Positions 48,298-58,241 of a stretch of 64,000 nt of DNA are shown here, in pieces. The DNA is taken from positions 3,348,001-3,412,000 of the forward strand of contig NC_007651.1 of the NCBI RefSeq assembly GCF_000012365.1, written 5' to 3'. Position 1 is the first letter of the stretch. Each line of letters begins with the position of its first letter. The notes under the pieces are model-generated. The model saw only the letters and a list, made by a program, of their open reading frames with translations. It had not been told where the DNA came from and searched no databases. Source of the stretch: Burkholderia thailandensis E264. Its GTDB lineage: Bacteria; Pseudomonadota; Gammaproteobacteria; Burkholderiales; Burkholderiaceae. The position numbers and the translations under genes were made by a program.

Positions 48298-51200
48298 ATG
48301 CAACGCTTCCTCAACGTGTTGACTCACCCTCGCACGCTCACGATCGTCGGCTTCGCCGCGCTCGCGGCGGTTCTGTTCATCGCGGCCGATGCGCTACAGA
48401 TCGGCTTCGTATGGGCGGCCGGCGCGCTCGCCGTCGCGCTCGCGCTCTGGCTCGCGACGAAGCTCTGGCGCCGCTCGCGCGTGCGCCGCGCGAATCGCCA
48501 GCTCGGCGACATGCTCGAGCAGCAGGCCGAAACGGGCAAGGTGTCCGCCGCCGTGGCCGAGCCCGCCAAGCGGGCGGACCTCGACGTGCTGCGCACCCGC
48601 CTTGCCGACTCCGTGAAGACGATCAAGACCTCGAAGATCGGCCAGGTGTCGGGCGGCTCCGCGCTGTACGAACTGCCGTGGTACATCGTGATCGGCAACC
48701 CGGCCGCGGGCAAGAGCAGCGCCGTCATCAACTCGGGGCTGCAGTTTCCGTTCGCGGACAAGAACAGCGCGGTGATCCACGGCATCGGCGGCACGCGCAA
48801 CTGCGACTGGTTCTTCACGACGGAAGGCATCCTGCTCGACACCGCGGGCCGTTATTCGGTGCACGAGGAAGACCGCAGCGAATGGCTCGGCTTCCTCGAT
48901 CTGCTCAAGCGCTATCGTCCGAAGGCGCCGATCAACGGGATCATCGTGACGGCGAGCATCGCCGAGCTGACGGGCAACCGTCCCGAATTCGCGATCAACC
49001 TCGCGAAGAACCTGCGCCAGCGCGTGCAGGAGCTCACCGAGAAGCTCGAAGTGTTCGCGCCCGTCTACGTGATGTTCACGAAGGCCGACCTGATCACGGG
49101 CTTCACCGAGTTCTTCAGCAGCAGCGACCGCCAGGAATACGACCGCGTGTGGGGCGCGACGCTGCCGTACGAGCCGGACGAGAAGCGCGATGTCGTCGCG
49201 CTGTTCGATCAGCGCTTCGAAGAGCTGTATGACGGGCTGAAGGAGATCAGCGTCGCGCAACTGTCGATCAGCCGCGGCAACAAGCTTTCGCCCGGCCAAC
49301 TGAGCTTCCCGCTCGAATTCTCGACGATCAAGCCCGCGCTGCGCTCGTTCCTCGCGACGCTGTTCGAGGACAACCCGTTCCAGTACAAGCCGATCTTCCG
49401 CGGCTTCTATTTCACCAGCGCGTTGCAGGAAGGCGAAACGAACAGCGCGGCCGCGCAGCGGATCGCGAACCGCTTCGGCCTTGATTCGCAAAGCCTGCCG
49501 AAGCCGCACAGCGCATTCTCGAAGAACGGCTTCTTCCTGCGCGACCTGTTCTCGAAGGTGATCTTCGCGGACCGCCAGACAGTCCGCCAGTTCGCGAGCC
49601 CGACGAAGACGCGCGTGCGCTACGCGACGTTCTTCGGCTTCGTCGCGGCGCTCGCGCTCGCGCTCGGCGGCTGGACGTGGTCGACGATCGGCAACCAGCA
49701 GCTCGTCTCGAACGTGCAAGCCGACCTCGACAACGTGACCCGCCTGCAGCAGAACCGCAACGACCTGCAGTCGCGCCTGCAGGCGATGGACATCCTCGAG
49801 GACCGGATCGAGCAGCTCGAGCAGTTCCGCCGCGACAAGCCGCTGTCCGTGTCGCTCGGCCTGTATCAGGGCAACCGGCTCGAGCAGCATCTGCTGACCG
49901 AGTACTACAACGGCGTGCGGCAGATCCTGCTCGCCCCCGTGTCGGACAACCTCGCCTCGTTCCTGAAGGACGTGAACGCGCACCCGGACCAGCTCGCGCC
50001 GATGACGCGCGCCCCGGAATCGGGCGCGACGCCCGCAGGCCCGATGCCGGTGTCGGCGAATCCCGCAGCTGCGCCGGGTACCGCCCCCTCCCCTGCCGTC
50101 GCGCCGAACCAGCAACAGGGCGGCCTGTATAACGACGCGTCGCCGACCAACGTCGAGGACGCGTACAACGCGCTGAAGACCTACCTGATGCTGTCCGACA
50201 AGCGGCACGTCGAGCAGGCGCACCTGACCGATCAGGTCGCGCGCTTCTGGCGCGGCTGGCTCGAGACGAATCGCGGCAACATGCCACGCGACGAGATGAT
50301 CAAGAGCGCGGAGCGGATGATCACGTTCTACCTGTCGCGCGTGTCCGACAACGATTGGCCGATGATCGAGGCGAATCTCGCGCTCGTCGATCAGACCCGC
50401 GAGAACCTGCGCCGCGTCGTGCGCGGGATGCCGGCCCGCCAGCGCGTGTACGAGGAGATCAAGGCGCGCGCGTCGACCCGCTTCGCGCCGATGACGATCG
50501 CGCGCATCGTCGGCGAAGGCAACACGGGCCTCGTCGCGGGCAGCTATGCGATCCCCGGCACGTTCACGCGCGAGGCGTGGTTCCAGTACGTGCAGCCGGC
50601 GATCCGCGACGCCGCGACCAAGGAGCTGCAGGCGAAGGACTGGGTGCTGAACACCGCGTCGGCCGACGATCTGACGCTCGAGGGCAGCCCCGAGCAGATC
50701 CAGAAGACGCTCGTCGCGATGTACAAGACCGAGTACGCGCAGCACTGGCAGAAGTTCATGCAGGGCATCGCGGTGCAGGGCTTCGGCAACTTCACGCAGG
50801 CCGTCGATGCGATGAACAAGCTCGGCGACCCGCAGGATTCGCCGATCCGCAAGGTGCTCGAGACCGCGTACGACCAGACCTCGTGGGACAACCCGTCGCT
50901 CGCGAACGCGACGATCAGGAAGGCGCAGACGGGCGTCGTGAACTGGGTCAAGCAGTGGTTCACGCGCCAGCCGGGCGGCCAGATCGCGGCGAACGTCGAC
51001 ATCAACGGCAATCCCGCCGACGTGCCGATGGGCCCGATCGGCCAGGAGTTCGTCGGGCTCGGCCGGATCGTCGCGACGCACGACGGCACGTCGATGCTCA
51101 AGGGCTACATGGACACGCTGTCGAAGGTCCGCACGCGCTTTAACGTGATCAAGAACCAGGGCGACCCCGGCCCCGGCGCGCGCCAGCTGATGCAGCAGAC

Positions 51201-52203
51201 GCTCGACGGCAACGGCTCGGAGCTCGCCGATTCGCTGAAGTTCGTCGACGAGCAGATGCTCACGGGCCTGACCGATTCGCAACGCAAGTCGCTGCGCCCG
51301 CTCCTCGTGCGTCCGCTGATGCAGGCGTTCGCGGTCGTGATCCAGCCGGCGAGCGTCGAGGTGAACAAGGTGTGGAACGCGCAGGTGTACCAGCCGTTCC
51401 AGAACTCGCTCGCGAACAAGTATCCGTTCGCGGCGGGCGCGAAGGTCGAAGCGGGCGCGGGCGAGATCGCGCAGGTGTTCGGCCCCGACGGCTCGATCGC
51501 GAAGTTCGTCGGCGCGACGCTCGGGCCGCTCGCAGTGCGCCGCGGCGACACGCTGTCCGCGCGCACCTGGGGCGACATGGGCCTCGCGCTCACGCCGGAT
51601 TTCACGAGCGGCTTCGCGCGCTGGGTCGCGCCGCTCGCGGGCGGCGCGGCGACGAGCGCCGCCGGGTCGTCCGAACCGCAGACCGTGTTCCAGGTGCTGC
51701 CGCAGCCGAGCAGCGGCACGACCGAGTACACGATCGCGATCGACGGCCAGCAACTGCGTTACCGCAACACGCCGCCGCAATGGACGAACTTCGTGTGGCC
51801 GAACCCGCAGGGCTCGCCCGGCGCGACGCTGTCCGCCACGACGTTCGACGGCCGTACGGTGCAGCTCGTCAACGAGCCGGGCCGCTACGGTCTCGAGAAG
51901 CTGATCAACTCGGCGCAGCGCAAGCGCCGTGCGGACGGCACGTTCGATCTGACGTGGACGCAAGGCAGCGTCAGCGTGTCGGTGACGATGCGCATCATCA
52001 GCACGTCGCAGCCGACTGGCGGCGGCGGCGATCAGCCGCAGCAGCAGAGCCTGCGCGGCCTGCGCCTGCCGTCGTCGGTCGCCGACGCGAGCGCGGGCGG
52101 CGCGGCCAACGCAACGGCGCAGCCCGGCTCGGGCGGCACGGCCGCGGCCCCGCAGGCCGCCGTCGCGACGGCTTCCGCATCGAATGCACAGGGGGCGCAA
52201 TGA
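48298..52203 (+). CDS. tssM: Type VI secretion protein TssM (IcmF-like)
   Basis: A 1301-residue inner-membrane component of the T6SS membrane complex. Two spans lie near residues 13-55, and a third near 441-460 (YATFFGFVAALALALGGW) leads into the large periplasmic part. The cytoplasmic domain between them has a Walker A motif, GNPAAGKSS, at 133-141, so this TssM may hydrolyse ATP or GTP, which not all do. The C-terminal domain contacts TssJ in other systems. The last 60 residues are Gly/Ala/Gln-rich. The stop overlaps the tagF start by 4 bases. Confidence 0.97.
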   Translation: MQRFLNVLTHPRTLTIVGFAALAAVLFIAADALQIGFVWAAGALAVALALWLATKLWRRSRVRRANRQLGDMLEQQAETGKVSAAVAEPAKRADLDVLRTRLADSVKTIKTSKIGQVSGGSALYELPWYIVIGNPAAGKSSAVINSGLQFPFADKNSAVIHGIGGTRNCDWFFTTEGILLDTAGRYSVHEEDRSEWLGFLDLLKRYRPKAPINGIIVTASIAELTGNRPEFAINLAKNLRQRVQELTEKLEVFAPVYVMFTKADLITGFTEFFSSSDRQEYDRVWGATLPYEPDEKRDVVALFDQRFEELYDGLKEISVAQLSISRGNKLSPGQLSFPLEFSTIKPALRSFLATLFEDNPFQYKPIFRGFYFTSALQEGETNSAAAQRIANRFGLDSQSLPKPHSAFSKNGFFLRDLFSKVIFADRQTVRQFASPTKTRVRYATFFGFVAALALALGGWTWSTIGNQQLVSNVQADLDNVTRLQQNRNDLQSRLQAMDILEDRIEQLEQFRRDKPLSVSLGLYQGNRLEQHLLTEYYNGVRQILLAPVSDNLASFLKDVNAHPDQLAPMTRAPESGATPAGPMPVSANPAAAPGTAPSPAVAPNQQQGGLYNDASPTNVEDAYNALKTYLMLSDKRHVEQAHLTDQVARFWRGWLETNRGNMPRDEMIKSAERMITFYLSRVSDNDWPMIEANLALVDQTRENLRRVVRGMPARQRVYEEIKARASTRFAPMTIARIVGEGNTGLVAGSYAIPGTFTREAWFQYVQPAIRDAATKELQAKDWVLNTASADDLTLEGSPEQIQKTLVAMYKTEYAQHWQKFMQGIAVQGFGNFTQAVDAMNKLGDPQDSPIRKVLETAYDQTSWDNPSLANATIRKAQTGVVNWVKQWFTRQPGGQIAANVDINGNPADVPMGPIGQEFVGLGRIVATHDGTSMLKGYMDTLSKVRTRFNVIKNQGDPGPGARQLMQQTLDGNGSELADSLKFVDEQMLTGLTDSQRKSLRPLLVRPLMQAFAVVIQPASVEVNKVWNAQVYQPFQNSLANKYPFAAGAKVEAGAGEIAQVFGPDGSIAKFVGATLGPLAVRRGDTLSARTWGDMGLALTPDFTSGFARWVAPLAGGAATSAAGSSEPQTVFQVLPQPSSGTTEYTIAIDGQQLRYRNTPPQWTNFVWPNPQGSPGATLSATTFDGRTVQLVNEPGRYGLEKLINSAQRKRRADGTFDLTWTQGSVSVSVTMRIISTSQPTGGGGDQPQQQSLRGLRLPSSVADASAGGAANATAQPGSGGTAAAPQAAVATASASNAQGAQ

Positions 52204-53189
52204 CGCAAACGGTCCAGGCCCAGATCGCCTACTTCGGCAAGATCCCGTCGCGCGGCGACTTCGTGAAGAGCGCGCACAACCCGCAGTTGCTGCAGACGCT
52301 CGACCACTGGATCGCGCGCGCGATGGAGCTCCTCGCAGACGACCCGCGCTGGAAGATCGTCTACGAAAGCGCGAAGCCGATGCACTTCGCGTTTCTCGGC
52401 TCGAAGAGCCGGCTCGCGATCGCGGGCCACATGATCGCGAGCCACGACGCATCGAACCGGCGCTTCCCGTTCCTCGCCGCGACGGCGCTCGAAGTCGAGC
52501 GCCCGCTCACGTTCCTCGCGCGCAGCCCGCTCGCGTTCGCGCGGCTCTGGTCGCGCGCCGCCGCGCAGATGCAGTCGCTCCTCGGCCCGCAGGAGCCGCC
52601 CGGCGCGCTGCAGGCGCTCGGCGACACGCAGGTGCCGATCGACACGGGCGGCCCCGGCAGCGCGCACGACGGCACGTTCAACGATTTCGTCGAGCACCAG
52701 ACGCTCTTCGGCCTCGAGCAGATGCTGCTCGCGAGCGGCCATCCGGTGAAGCTGCGCGGCGCGATGCTCGCGCTCGGCTCGCTGCTGCGCCCGGTGATGC
52801 AAAGCGGCACGTCGCACATCGAGCGCGGGCTCACGCTGCCGCTGCCGACCGATCCGTTCTACCGGAGCCTCGTCGCCGCATTCTGGCTCGAACTCGTCGC
52901 GCCGTTCGTGTCGCGCGCCGACTTCGAGCTCGCGATCTTCATCGGCACGATCGCCGAGCGCGAGCGGCTCATCATCGGCTTCAACGGCGCGTCCGCGAAA
53001 ACCCTGCACAGCGTGGTCGATCCGCAGACTTACGCCGAACACAACATCGACATCGACGATCCGGAATGGATCGACGCACATGCGCAAAACGACCATGGGA
53101 TCAGCAAGCTCGTCAGTTATCTCGAACAACCGCAACTGTCGCTGCGCGTGGGCATCGACACGTTCCGCGAAGCATTCACGGGAGCGTGA
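52200..53189 (+). CDS. tagF: Type VI secretion-associated protein TagF
   Basis: A 329-residue protein with the TagF (ImpM-like) domain at the N-terminus, starting with the diagnostic AYFGKIPSRGDFVKSAHNPQ and ending near residue 150. The C-terminal half is less conserved. In Pseudomonas, TagF is a post-translational repressor of the T6SS acting through Fha; no Fha or PpkA homologue is in this window, so partners are unknown. Translation is coupled to tssM by an ATGA overlap. The OmpA-family gene begins 4 bases after its stop. Confidence 0.92.
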   Translation: MTQTVQAQIAYFGKIPSRGDFVKSAHNPQLLQTLDHWIARAMELLADDPRWKIVYESAKPMHFAFLGSKSRLAIAGHMIASHDASNRRFPFLAATALEVERPLTFLARSPLAFARLWSRAAAQMQSLLGPQEPPGALQALGDTQVPIDTGGPGSAHDGTFNDFVEHQTLFGLEQMLLASGHPVKLRGAMLALGSLLRPVMQSGTSHIERGLTLPLPTDPFYRSLVAAFWLELVAPFVSRADFELAIFIGTIAERERLIIGFNGASAKTLHSVVDPQTYAEHNIDIDDPEWIDAHAQNDHGISKLVSYLEQPQLSLRVGIDTFREAFTGA

Positions 53190-53193
53190 CGCG

Positions 53194-54129
53194 ATGACGA
53201 AGCCGCGCCTGCCCTCCCGCCGCGCTTCCCGTTTCGCGCTCACGCTCGCCGCGCTCGCGCTCGGCGGCGCGCTCGGCGGCGCCGCGCGCGCCGACAACGT
53301 CGGCCCCGCCACCGTCACGCCGATCGACGCGGGCGGCGTATCCGTGAAATCGACGCCGCTCGCGGCGCCCGGCGCCGCGGCGAACGGCACGGGCACGGGC
53401 GCGATCGTGTCGTCGCCGCCGCCCGCGAACGCGGCTCCGGGCCAGGTCGTCGCCGGCGGCAAGGTCGCCGACGAGGCGACGAAGGCCGCCGTGCTGCAGC
53501 GCCTGCGCGACACGTACGGCGCCGCGAACGTCGTCGACCAGATCGAAGTCGGCAACGTCGCGACGCCGCCGAACTGGTCCGCGAACGTCCAGAAGCTGAT
53601 CGGCCCGCAACTGAAGCAGATCAGCAAAGGACAGCTGAAGATCGACGGCACGCAGATCGACGTGAAGGGTGAGGTGCACAACGAGGCGCAGCGGCAGCAG
53701 CTCGCGAGCGACATGGCCAACGCGCTGAACCCGACCTACATGATCAAGAACGGGCTGCGCGTGAGCGCGTCCGAGCAGGGTCTGCTCGACCAGACGCTCG
53801 CGAACCGCACGATCGAGTTCGAGACCGGCAGCGCGACGCTCACGCCGCAAGGCCGCACGATCCTCGACCAGATGGCGGGCGCGCTCGCGAAGATGCCGAA
53901 CCGGACGGTCGAGATCATCGGCCACACCGACAATTCGGGCAATCGCGCGTCGAACATCGCGCTCAGCCAGTCGCGCGCGGACGCGGTGAAGGGCTACTTG
54001 GTGACGAAGGGCATCGCGTCGCAACAGCTGACGACGACGGGCGTCGGCCCCGACCAGCCGATCGCGTCGAACGACTCGGCCGACGGGCGCGCGCGCAATC
54101 GCCGGATCGAGTTCCGCGCGGGGCAGTAA
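53194..54129 (+). CDS. OmpA-family peptidoglycan-binding protein of the T6SS
   Basis: A 311-residue exported protein. Residues 1-33 form a signal peptide (RFALTLAALALGGALGGAAR, cut after ARA); there is no lipobox. A Pro/Ala/Gly linker leads to a middle domain (VADEATKAAVLQRLRDTYGA) and a C-terminal OmpA-like domain. That domain has TIEFETGSATLTPQGRTILD and IIGHTDNSGNRASNIALSQS, with the Asp and Arg that grip peptidoglycan (ARNRRIEF). In other systems such a domain is fused to TssL or is TagL; here it may supply the wall anchor in trans. A strong terminator follows. Confidence 0.9.
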   Translation: MTKPRLPSRRASRFALTLAALALGGALGGAARADNVGPATVTPIDAGGVSVKSTPLAAPGAAANGTGTGAIVSSPPPANAAPGQVVAGGKVADEATKAAVLQRLRDTYGAANVVDQIEVGNVATPPNWSANVQKLIGPQLKQISKGQLKIDGTQIDVKGEVHNEAQRQQLASDMANALNPTYMIKNGLRVSASEQGLLDQTLANRTIEFETGSATLTPQGRTILDQMAGALAKMPNRTVEIIGHTDNSGNRASNIALSQSRADAVKGYLVTKGIASQQLTTTGVGPDQPIASNDSADGRARNRRIEFRAGQ

Positions 54130-54249
54130 GCGGCGCGAACGGCGTGCGGCGCGCCGCACGCCCACCCCGTGCCGACGGCGTCCACGAGCGACATCGTCGA
54201 CATCGGCGATATTGGCGTCCTCGCCGCACGGTCGATACGACATCTGAAA

Positions 54250-54297
54250 AAAAGCGACGCAGCGGCCCCTCGGGGCCGCTGCGTCGCTTTTACGTTT
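54250..54297. terminator. Bidirectional terminator between the two T6SS arms
   Basis: A perfect 20-base stem, AAAAGCGACGCAGCGGCCCC and its complement, with a tiny loop, then TACGTTTTT on the plus strand and an A/T-run on the minus. It separates the convergent OmpA-family and tssA genes. Confidence 0.9.
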
Positions 54298-54328
54298 TTG
54301 CGGCCGGCCCACGCGGACCGGCCTGCGC

Positions 54329-55459
54329 TCACGCGTTGTCGTCCGGCTTCAGGCCGAGCAGCTCGCGGATATGCGCGAGCGAGCCGTCGTCCTTGACGAC
54401 CGACGCGAGCCATTGATGCAGCGGCATGTCGGCCCACTCTGCCGCCTTGTCGGCGAGATACGCAACCGGGCTGTGCGGCTCGGTTCCGCGAAAATACTTT
54501 GCGACCGCGCGCAGTTGCTCGACCGCTTGCGCGCGATTCTGGATGCCGGCGATCACGATCGGCGCGGGCGCGGACGGCGCGTGTGCGTGTCTCTGCACGG
54601 GTTCCTCCGAATGAAGCGGCGTCCTGAAGCTCGGCTCCGCGCGCTCGCGCGATGCGTCCTGCGCATTCGGCGCGACGCCCCGCGGCTGCGCATCGGCCGA
54701 GTAGCCCTGCTCCTTCGCGAAACGCTCGGCAAGCCGGTAGACGGTTTCGTACGCATCGCGCGCCTGACGGAAGCTCGGCGCCGCGTCGCCCGCGCGTTGG
54801 TCGAGTTCCTGCTCGAGCGCGTCGAGCGCCGCCTGGAACGTTTTCAGTTCGCCGAGCAGCCGCGCGTAGAACGCAACGGGTGTCATCCGCTTCGACGCCT
54901 CGATCTGCTCGACCGACGGCTTGCCGCGCGCGATCTCGTTCGCCTGCTCGGGATCGCGCCGGATCGCCTGCGCGACGTGTTGCGCAACGTCCCAGTCGAG
55001 CTCGCTGAACGCGTTCGACGCGCCGTCGGTAAGCGGCACCGCGCGCAGCAGCGCGACCGTGCGCCCGGCGAGCCACGCGACGTTGCCGAGCCGGTATTCG
55101 GCATCGTCGCCGTCCGGCAGCGGGTGTACGTGATCCCAGAATTGCCGGCAGAGGTTCGTGAGCAGTTCGTAGCCCTGCGTGAGCCCGCCGATGCCGTCCT
55201 CGAGCGCGAGCGCCTCGGTCAGCCATACGGCGAGCCGCAGGTCCTTGGTGCGCTCGCGCAACAGCGTGCTCGATTGCTCGACGACGAAGCCCCAGTCCGC
55301 CTCCTTGATGTCGGTGATCCATTCGCCCTGGTCGAGCGACGGATCGTCGAACTTGCGCGCGTGCTGGATCGCGTCGAATTCGGCGGAGAACAGGAGATCG
55401 TCGCCGCAAGGCGACGCTTCGCTGATCGGCGTCAGCAACTCGGTAAGGTTGATCGGCAT
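54329..55459 (-). CDS. tssA: Type VI secretion protein TssA
   Basis: A 376-residue protein with the ImpA N-terminal domain, recognised by LLTPISEASPCGDDLLFSAE and WVTEALA-type helices (here LAVWLTEALALEDGIGGLTQ). The C-terminal part includes the sequence PHSPVAYLADKAAEWADMPL, which matches the short TssA class that binds the baseplate or sheath end. TssA proteins prime and cap sheath growth. It is the last gene of the minus-strand operon, 85 bases after clpV, and is followed by the bidirectional terminator. Confidence 0.94.
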   Translation of the reverse strand: MPINLTELLTPISEASPCGDDLLFSAEFDAIQHARKFDDPSLDQGEWITDIKEADWGFVVEQSSTLLRERTKDLRLAVWLTEALALEDGIGGLTQGYELLTNLCRQFWDHVHPLPDGDDAEYRLGNVAWLAGRTVALLRAVPLTDGASNAFSELDWDVAQHVAQAIRRDPEQANEIARGKPSVEQIEASKRMTPVAFYARLLGELKTFQAALDALEQELDQRAGDAAPSFRQARDAYETVYRLAERFAKEQGYSADAQPRGVAPNAQDASRERAEPSFRTPLHSEEPVQRHAHAPSAPAPIVIAGIQNRAQAVEQLRAVAKYFRGTEPHSPVAYLADKAAEWADMPLHQWLASVVKDDGSLAHIRELLGLKPDDNA

Positions 55460-55544
55460 GGTCGAATGCTATGTCAGTGCGTTGCGGCGTCCATCGTTGC
55501 GTGAAGACACGCGCGGCGCGTGACGCGCGCGCCGCGCGCCGGCC

Positions 55545-58208
55545 TTACTCGACCGTGTACTCGAACTCGCCCGTCTCGGCCGCGCGCGCGGCGATCCGCG
55601 CGATCGCCTCGCCGTCGGCGATCCGCGACAGCACGTGCTCGGCGATCTCGGGCAGCAGCGTGCCGTTCAGGATGTGATCGACGTTGCGCGCGCCCGAATC
55701 GACTTCGGTGCAGCGCGCGAGCACGGCGTCGACAAGCGACTCGTCCCATTCGAACGCGGCCTTGTGGTTCGCTTCGATCCGGCGGCGAATCCGTTCGAGT
55801 TTCAGCTCGATGATCTCGGCGAGCACGTCGTCGGAGATCGGATAGTACGGAATCACCTTCATGCGGCCGAGGAACGCGGGCTTGAAGGTCTTGTAGAGTT
55901 GCGGGCGCAGCGTCTCGGCAAGCGTCTCGGCATCGGGCAGCTCTTCCTGCGTCTTGTTCAGGCACGCCTGCATCACCGCCGGCGAGCCGACGTTCGACGT
56001 CAGGATGATCAGCGTATTGCGGAAGTCGATCTCGCGGCCTTCGGCGTCGTCCATCGCGCCCTTGTCAAACACCTGGAAGAACATTTCGAGCACATCCGGA
56101 TGCGCCTTCTCGACTTCGTCGAGCAGCACGACCGAGTACGGATTGCGGCGCACCGCCTCCGTCAGCACGCCGCCCTCGCCGTAGCCGACGTAACCGGGCG
56201 GCGAGCCCTTCAGGCCCGACACGCTGTGCGCCTCCTGATACTCGCTCATGTTGATCGTGATCATCTTGCGTTCGCCGCCGTACAGCACGTCTGCAAGCGC
56301 AAGCGCGGTCTCGGTCTTGCCGACGCCCGACGGCCCGACGAACATGAACACGCCACGCGGCTTGTTCGGGTCCTCGAGGTTCGCGGTCGCGGTGCGCACG
56401 CGCTGCGCGATCGCGTCGAGCGCGTGGTCCTGGCCGATCACGCGCGCACCGAGCAGATCGCGCAGATTGAGCACGGTCTCGATCTCGTCCTTCACCATTC
56501 GTCCGAGCGGAATGCCCGTCCACGACGCGACGATTTCCGCAATGACGTGGCCATCGACCTGCAGCGGCACCATCGGCTGGTTGCCCTGCAGCGCACGCAA
56601 CGCATCGACGCGCTCGGCGAGCTTCGCGCGCGTCGCGTCGATGTCGGCCGGCCGACCGTCGGCCGACGGCTCGCGCGCGGCGTCGAGCTCGGCGCGCAGC
56701 GCGCCGATTTCGGTCACGAGCGCGCGCTCCTCTTCGTAGCGCGCCTCGTCTTCGGCCAGCGCCTTCAGATCGGCCTCGCGCTCGGCGCGCAGCTCGGCAA
56801 GGCGCTCGTCATGCGCGGCGCCGCTCGCGGCTTCACGCTCGAGCGCCGCGATCTCCGCGTCGATCCGCTCGATGCGCTTCTTCGCGTCGTCGATTGCGGC
56901 GGGCGTCGCGCTGTGCGCGAGCGCGACCTTCGCGCACGCGGTGTCGAGCACGCTGATCGCCTTGTCGGGCAGTTGGCGGCCGCTGATGTAGCGATGCGAC
57001 AGCCGCACCGCCTCGGTGATCGCATTGTCGAGAATGCGTACGTTGAAGTGCTGCTCCATCAGCCCCGCCATCCCGCGCAGCATCGCGGCGGCGAGCGGCT
57101 CGCTCGGCTCGTCGATCTTCACGACCTGGAAGCGCCGCGCGAGCGCCGCATCCTTCTCGAAGTACTTCTTGTATTCGCTCCACGTGGTCGCCGCGATCGT
57201 GCGCAGCTCGCCGCGCGCGAGCGCCGGCTTCAGCAGGTTAGCCGCGTCGTTCTGGCCGGCCTGCCCGCCCGCGCCGATGATCGTGTGCGCTTCGTCGATG
57301 AAGAGGATGATCGGGTGCGCGCTCTTCTTCACTTCGTCGATCACGCTCTTCAGGCGATTCTCGAACTCGCCCTTCACGCTTGCGCCCGCCTGCAGCAAAC
57401 CCATGTCGAGCACGTGCAACGCGACGCCGGAAAGCGGCGGCGGCACGTCGTCGGCCGCGATCTTCAGCGCGAGCCCTTCGACGACGGCCGTCTTGCCGAC
57501 GCCCGCCTCACCCGTCATGATCGGATTGTTCTGCCGGCGGCGCATCAGGATGTCGATCGCCTGGCGAATCTCCGCGTCGCGGCCGATCACCGGATCGATC
57601 TTGCCTTCGCTCGCGCGCTGCGTGAGGTTCGTCGTATACGTGTCGAGCGCCGGCGTCTTCGACGGGCCGCGCGGCGAGTCCGCCGCCGCGCCGTCCGGCA
57701 CCGCGATGTCGGCTTCCGCTTGTCGCGGCTCGGTCTCGATCGAGCCCGCCGTGATCTCGTCGAACTTGTGCTTCAGGTCATCGATTCTCACGCGCGCGAA
57801 CTGCGGCGACATCCGCTGCGCGAACTGCGCGAGATCCGGCCCCGTCAGCAGCGCGAGCAGCAGGTGGCCCGAGCGAATCCGTCCGATCTGCGAATCGAGC
57901 GACGCGATGAGCCACGCCTGCTCGAACAGCTCGGTCAGATGCACCGAGAACACCGGCGTACGCGTGTTGCCCGCCTTCAGGCCTTCAAGCTCGCGCTCGA
58001 GGTCCGCGCGCAGCGCGTGCGGATCGACGCCGCTCGCGCGCAACACGAGCGGCACGTCTCCGGTCGATTCGTCGAGCAGCGCGAGAAACAAGTGCTCGAG
58101 ATCCACTTCGTAGTGACCGCGTGCGAAGCAATGGCTGGCGGCGCGTTCGGCGGCCTTCCGGCACACCGGATTCAGTTTCGCGATCAGGGTCTTCAGGGGC
58201 GTGCTCAT
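55545..58208 (-). CDS. clpV: T6SS sheath-recycling ATPase ClpV (TssH)
   Basis: An 887-residue AAA+ Clp/Hsp100 ATPase that disassembles contracted TssBC sheaths. The N-domain (residues 1-160) has the ClpV-specific start TLIAKLNPVCRKAAERAASH. ATPase domain 1 has Walker A GEAGVGKTAVVEG (near residue 230) and Walker B ILFIDEAH. A coiled-coil M-domain runs through about 420-530. Domain 2 has Walker A GPSGVGKTE (near 630) and VLLDEVEKAH. The length is typical. tssG ends 33 bases upstream, in the same operon. Confidence 0.97.
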   Translation of the reverse strand: MSTPLKTLIAKLNPVCRKAAERAASHCFARGHYEVDLEHLFLALLDESTGDVPLVLRASGVDPHALRADLERELEGLKAGNTRTPVFSVHLTELFEQAWLIASLDSQIGRIRSGHLLLALLTGPDLAQFAQRMSPQFARVRIDDLKHKFDEITAGSIETEPRQAEADIAVPDGAAADSPRGPSKTPALDTYTTNLTQRASEGKIDPVIGRDAEIRQAIDILMRRRQNNPIMTGEAGVGKTAVVEGLALKIAADDVPPPLSGVALHVLDMGLLQAGASVKGEFENRLKSVIDEVKKSAHPIILFIDEAHTIIGAGGQAGQNDAANLLKPALARGELRTIAATTWSEYKKYFEKDAALARRFQVVKIDEPSEPLAAAMLRGMAGLMEQHFNVRILDNAITEAVRLSHRYISGRQLPDKAISVLDTACAKVALAHSATPAAIDDAKKRIERIDAEIAALEREAASGAAHDERLAELRAEREADLKALAEDEARYEEERALVTEIGALRAELDAAREPSADGRPADIDATRAKLAERVDALRALQGNQPMVPLQVDGHVIAEIVASWTGIPLGRMVKDEIETVLNLRDLLGARVIGQDHALDAIAQRVRTATANLEDPNKPRGVFMFVGPSGVGKTETALALADVLYGGERKMITINMSEYQEAHSVSGLKGSPPGYVGYGEGGVLTEAVRRNPYSVVLLDEVEKAHPDVLEMFFQVFDKGAMDDAEGREIDFRNTLIILTSNVGSPAVMQACLNKTQEELPDAETLAETLRPQLYKTFKPAFLGRMKVIPYYPISDDVLAEIIELKLERIRRRIEANHKAAFEWDESLVDAVLARCTEVDSGARNVDHILNGTLLPEIAEHVLSRIADGEAIARIAARAAETGEFEYTVE

Positions 58209-58241
58209 CGGTTACGGTCCACTCAGGTTCGATCGTTGTTA

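Noticed and set aside
48394..52452. 1352-codon open frame antisense to tssM
   Set aside because: Its translation is Arg/Ala/Asp-rich without motifs; it exists only because GC-rich third positions remove stop codons on the opposite strand of a real gene.
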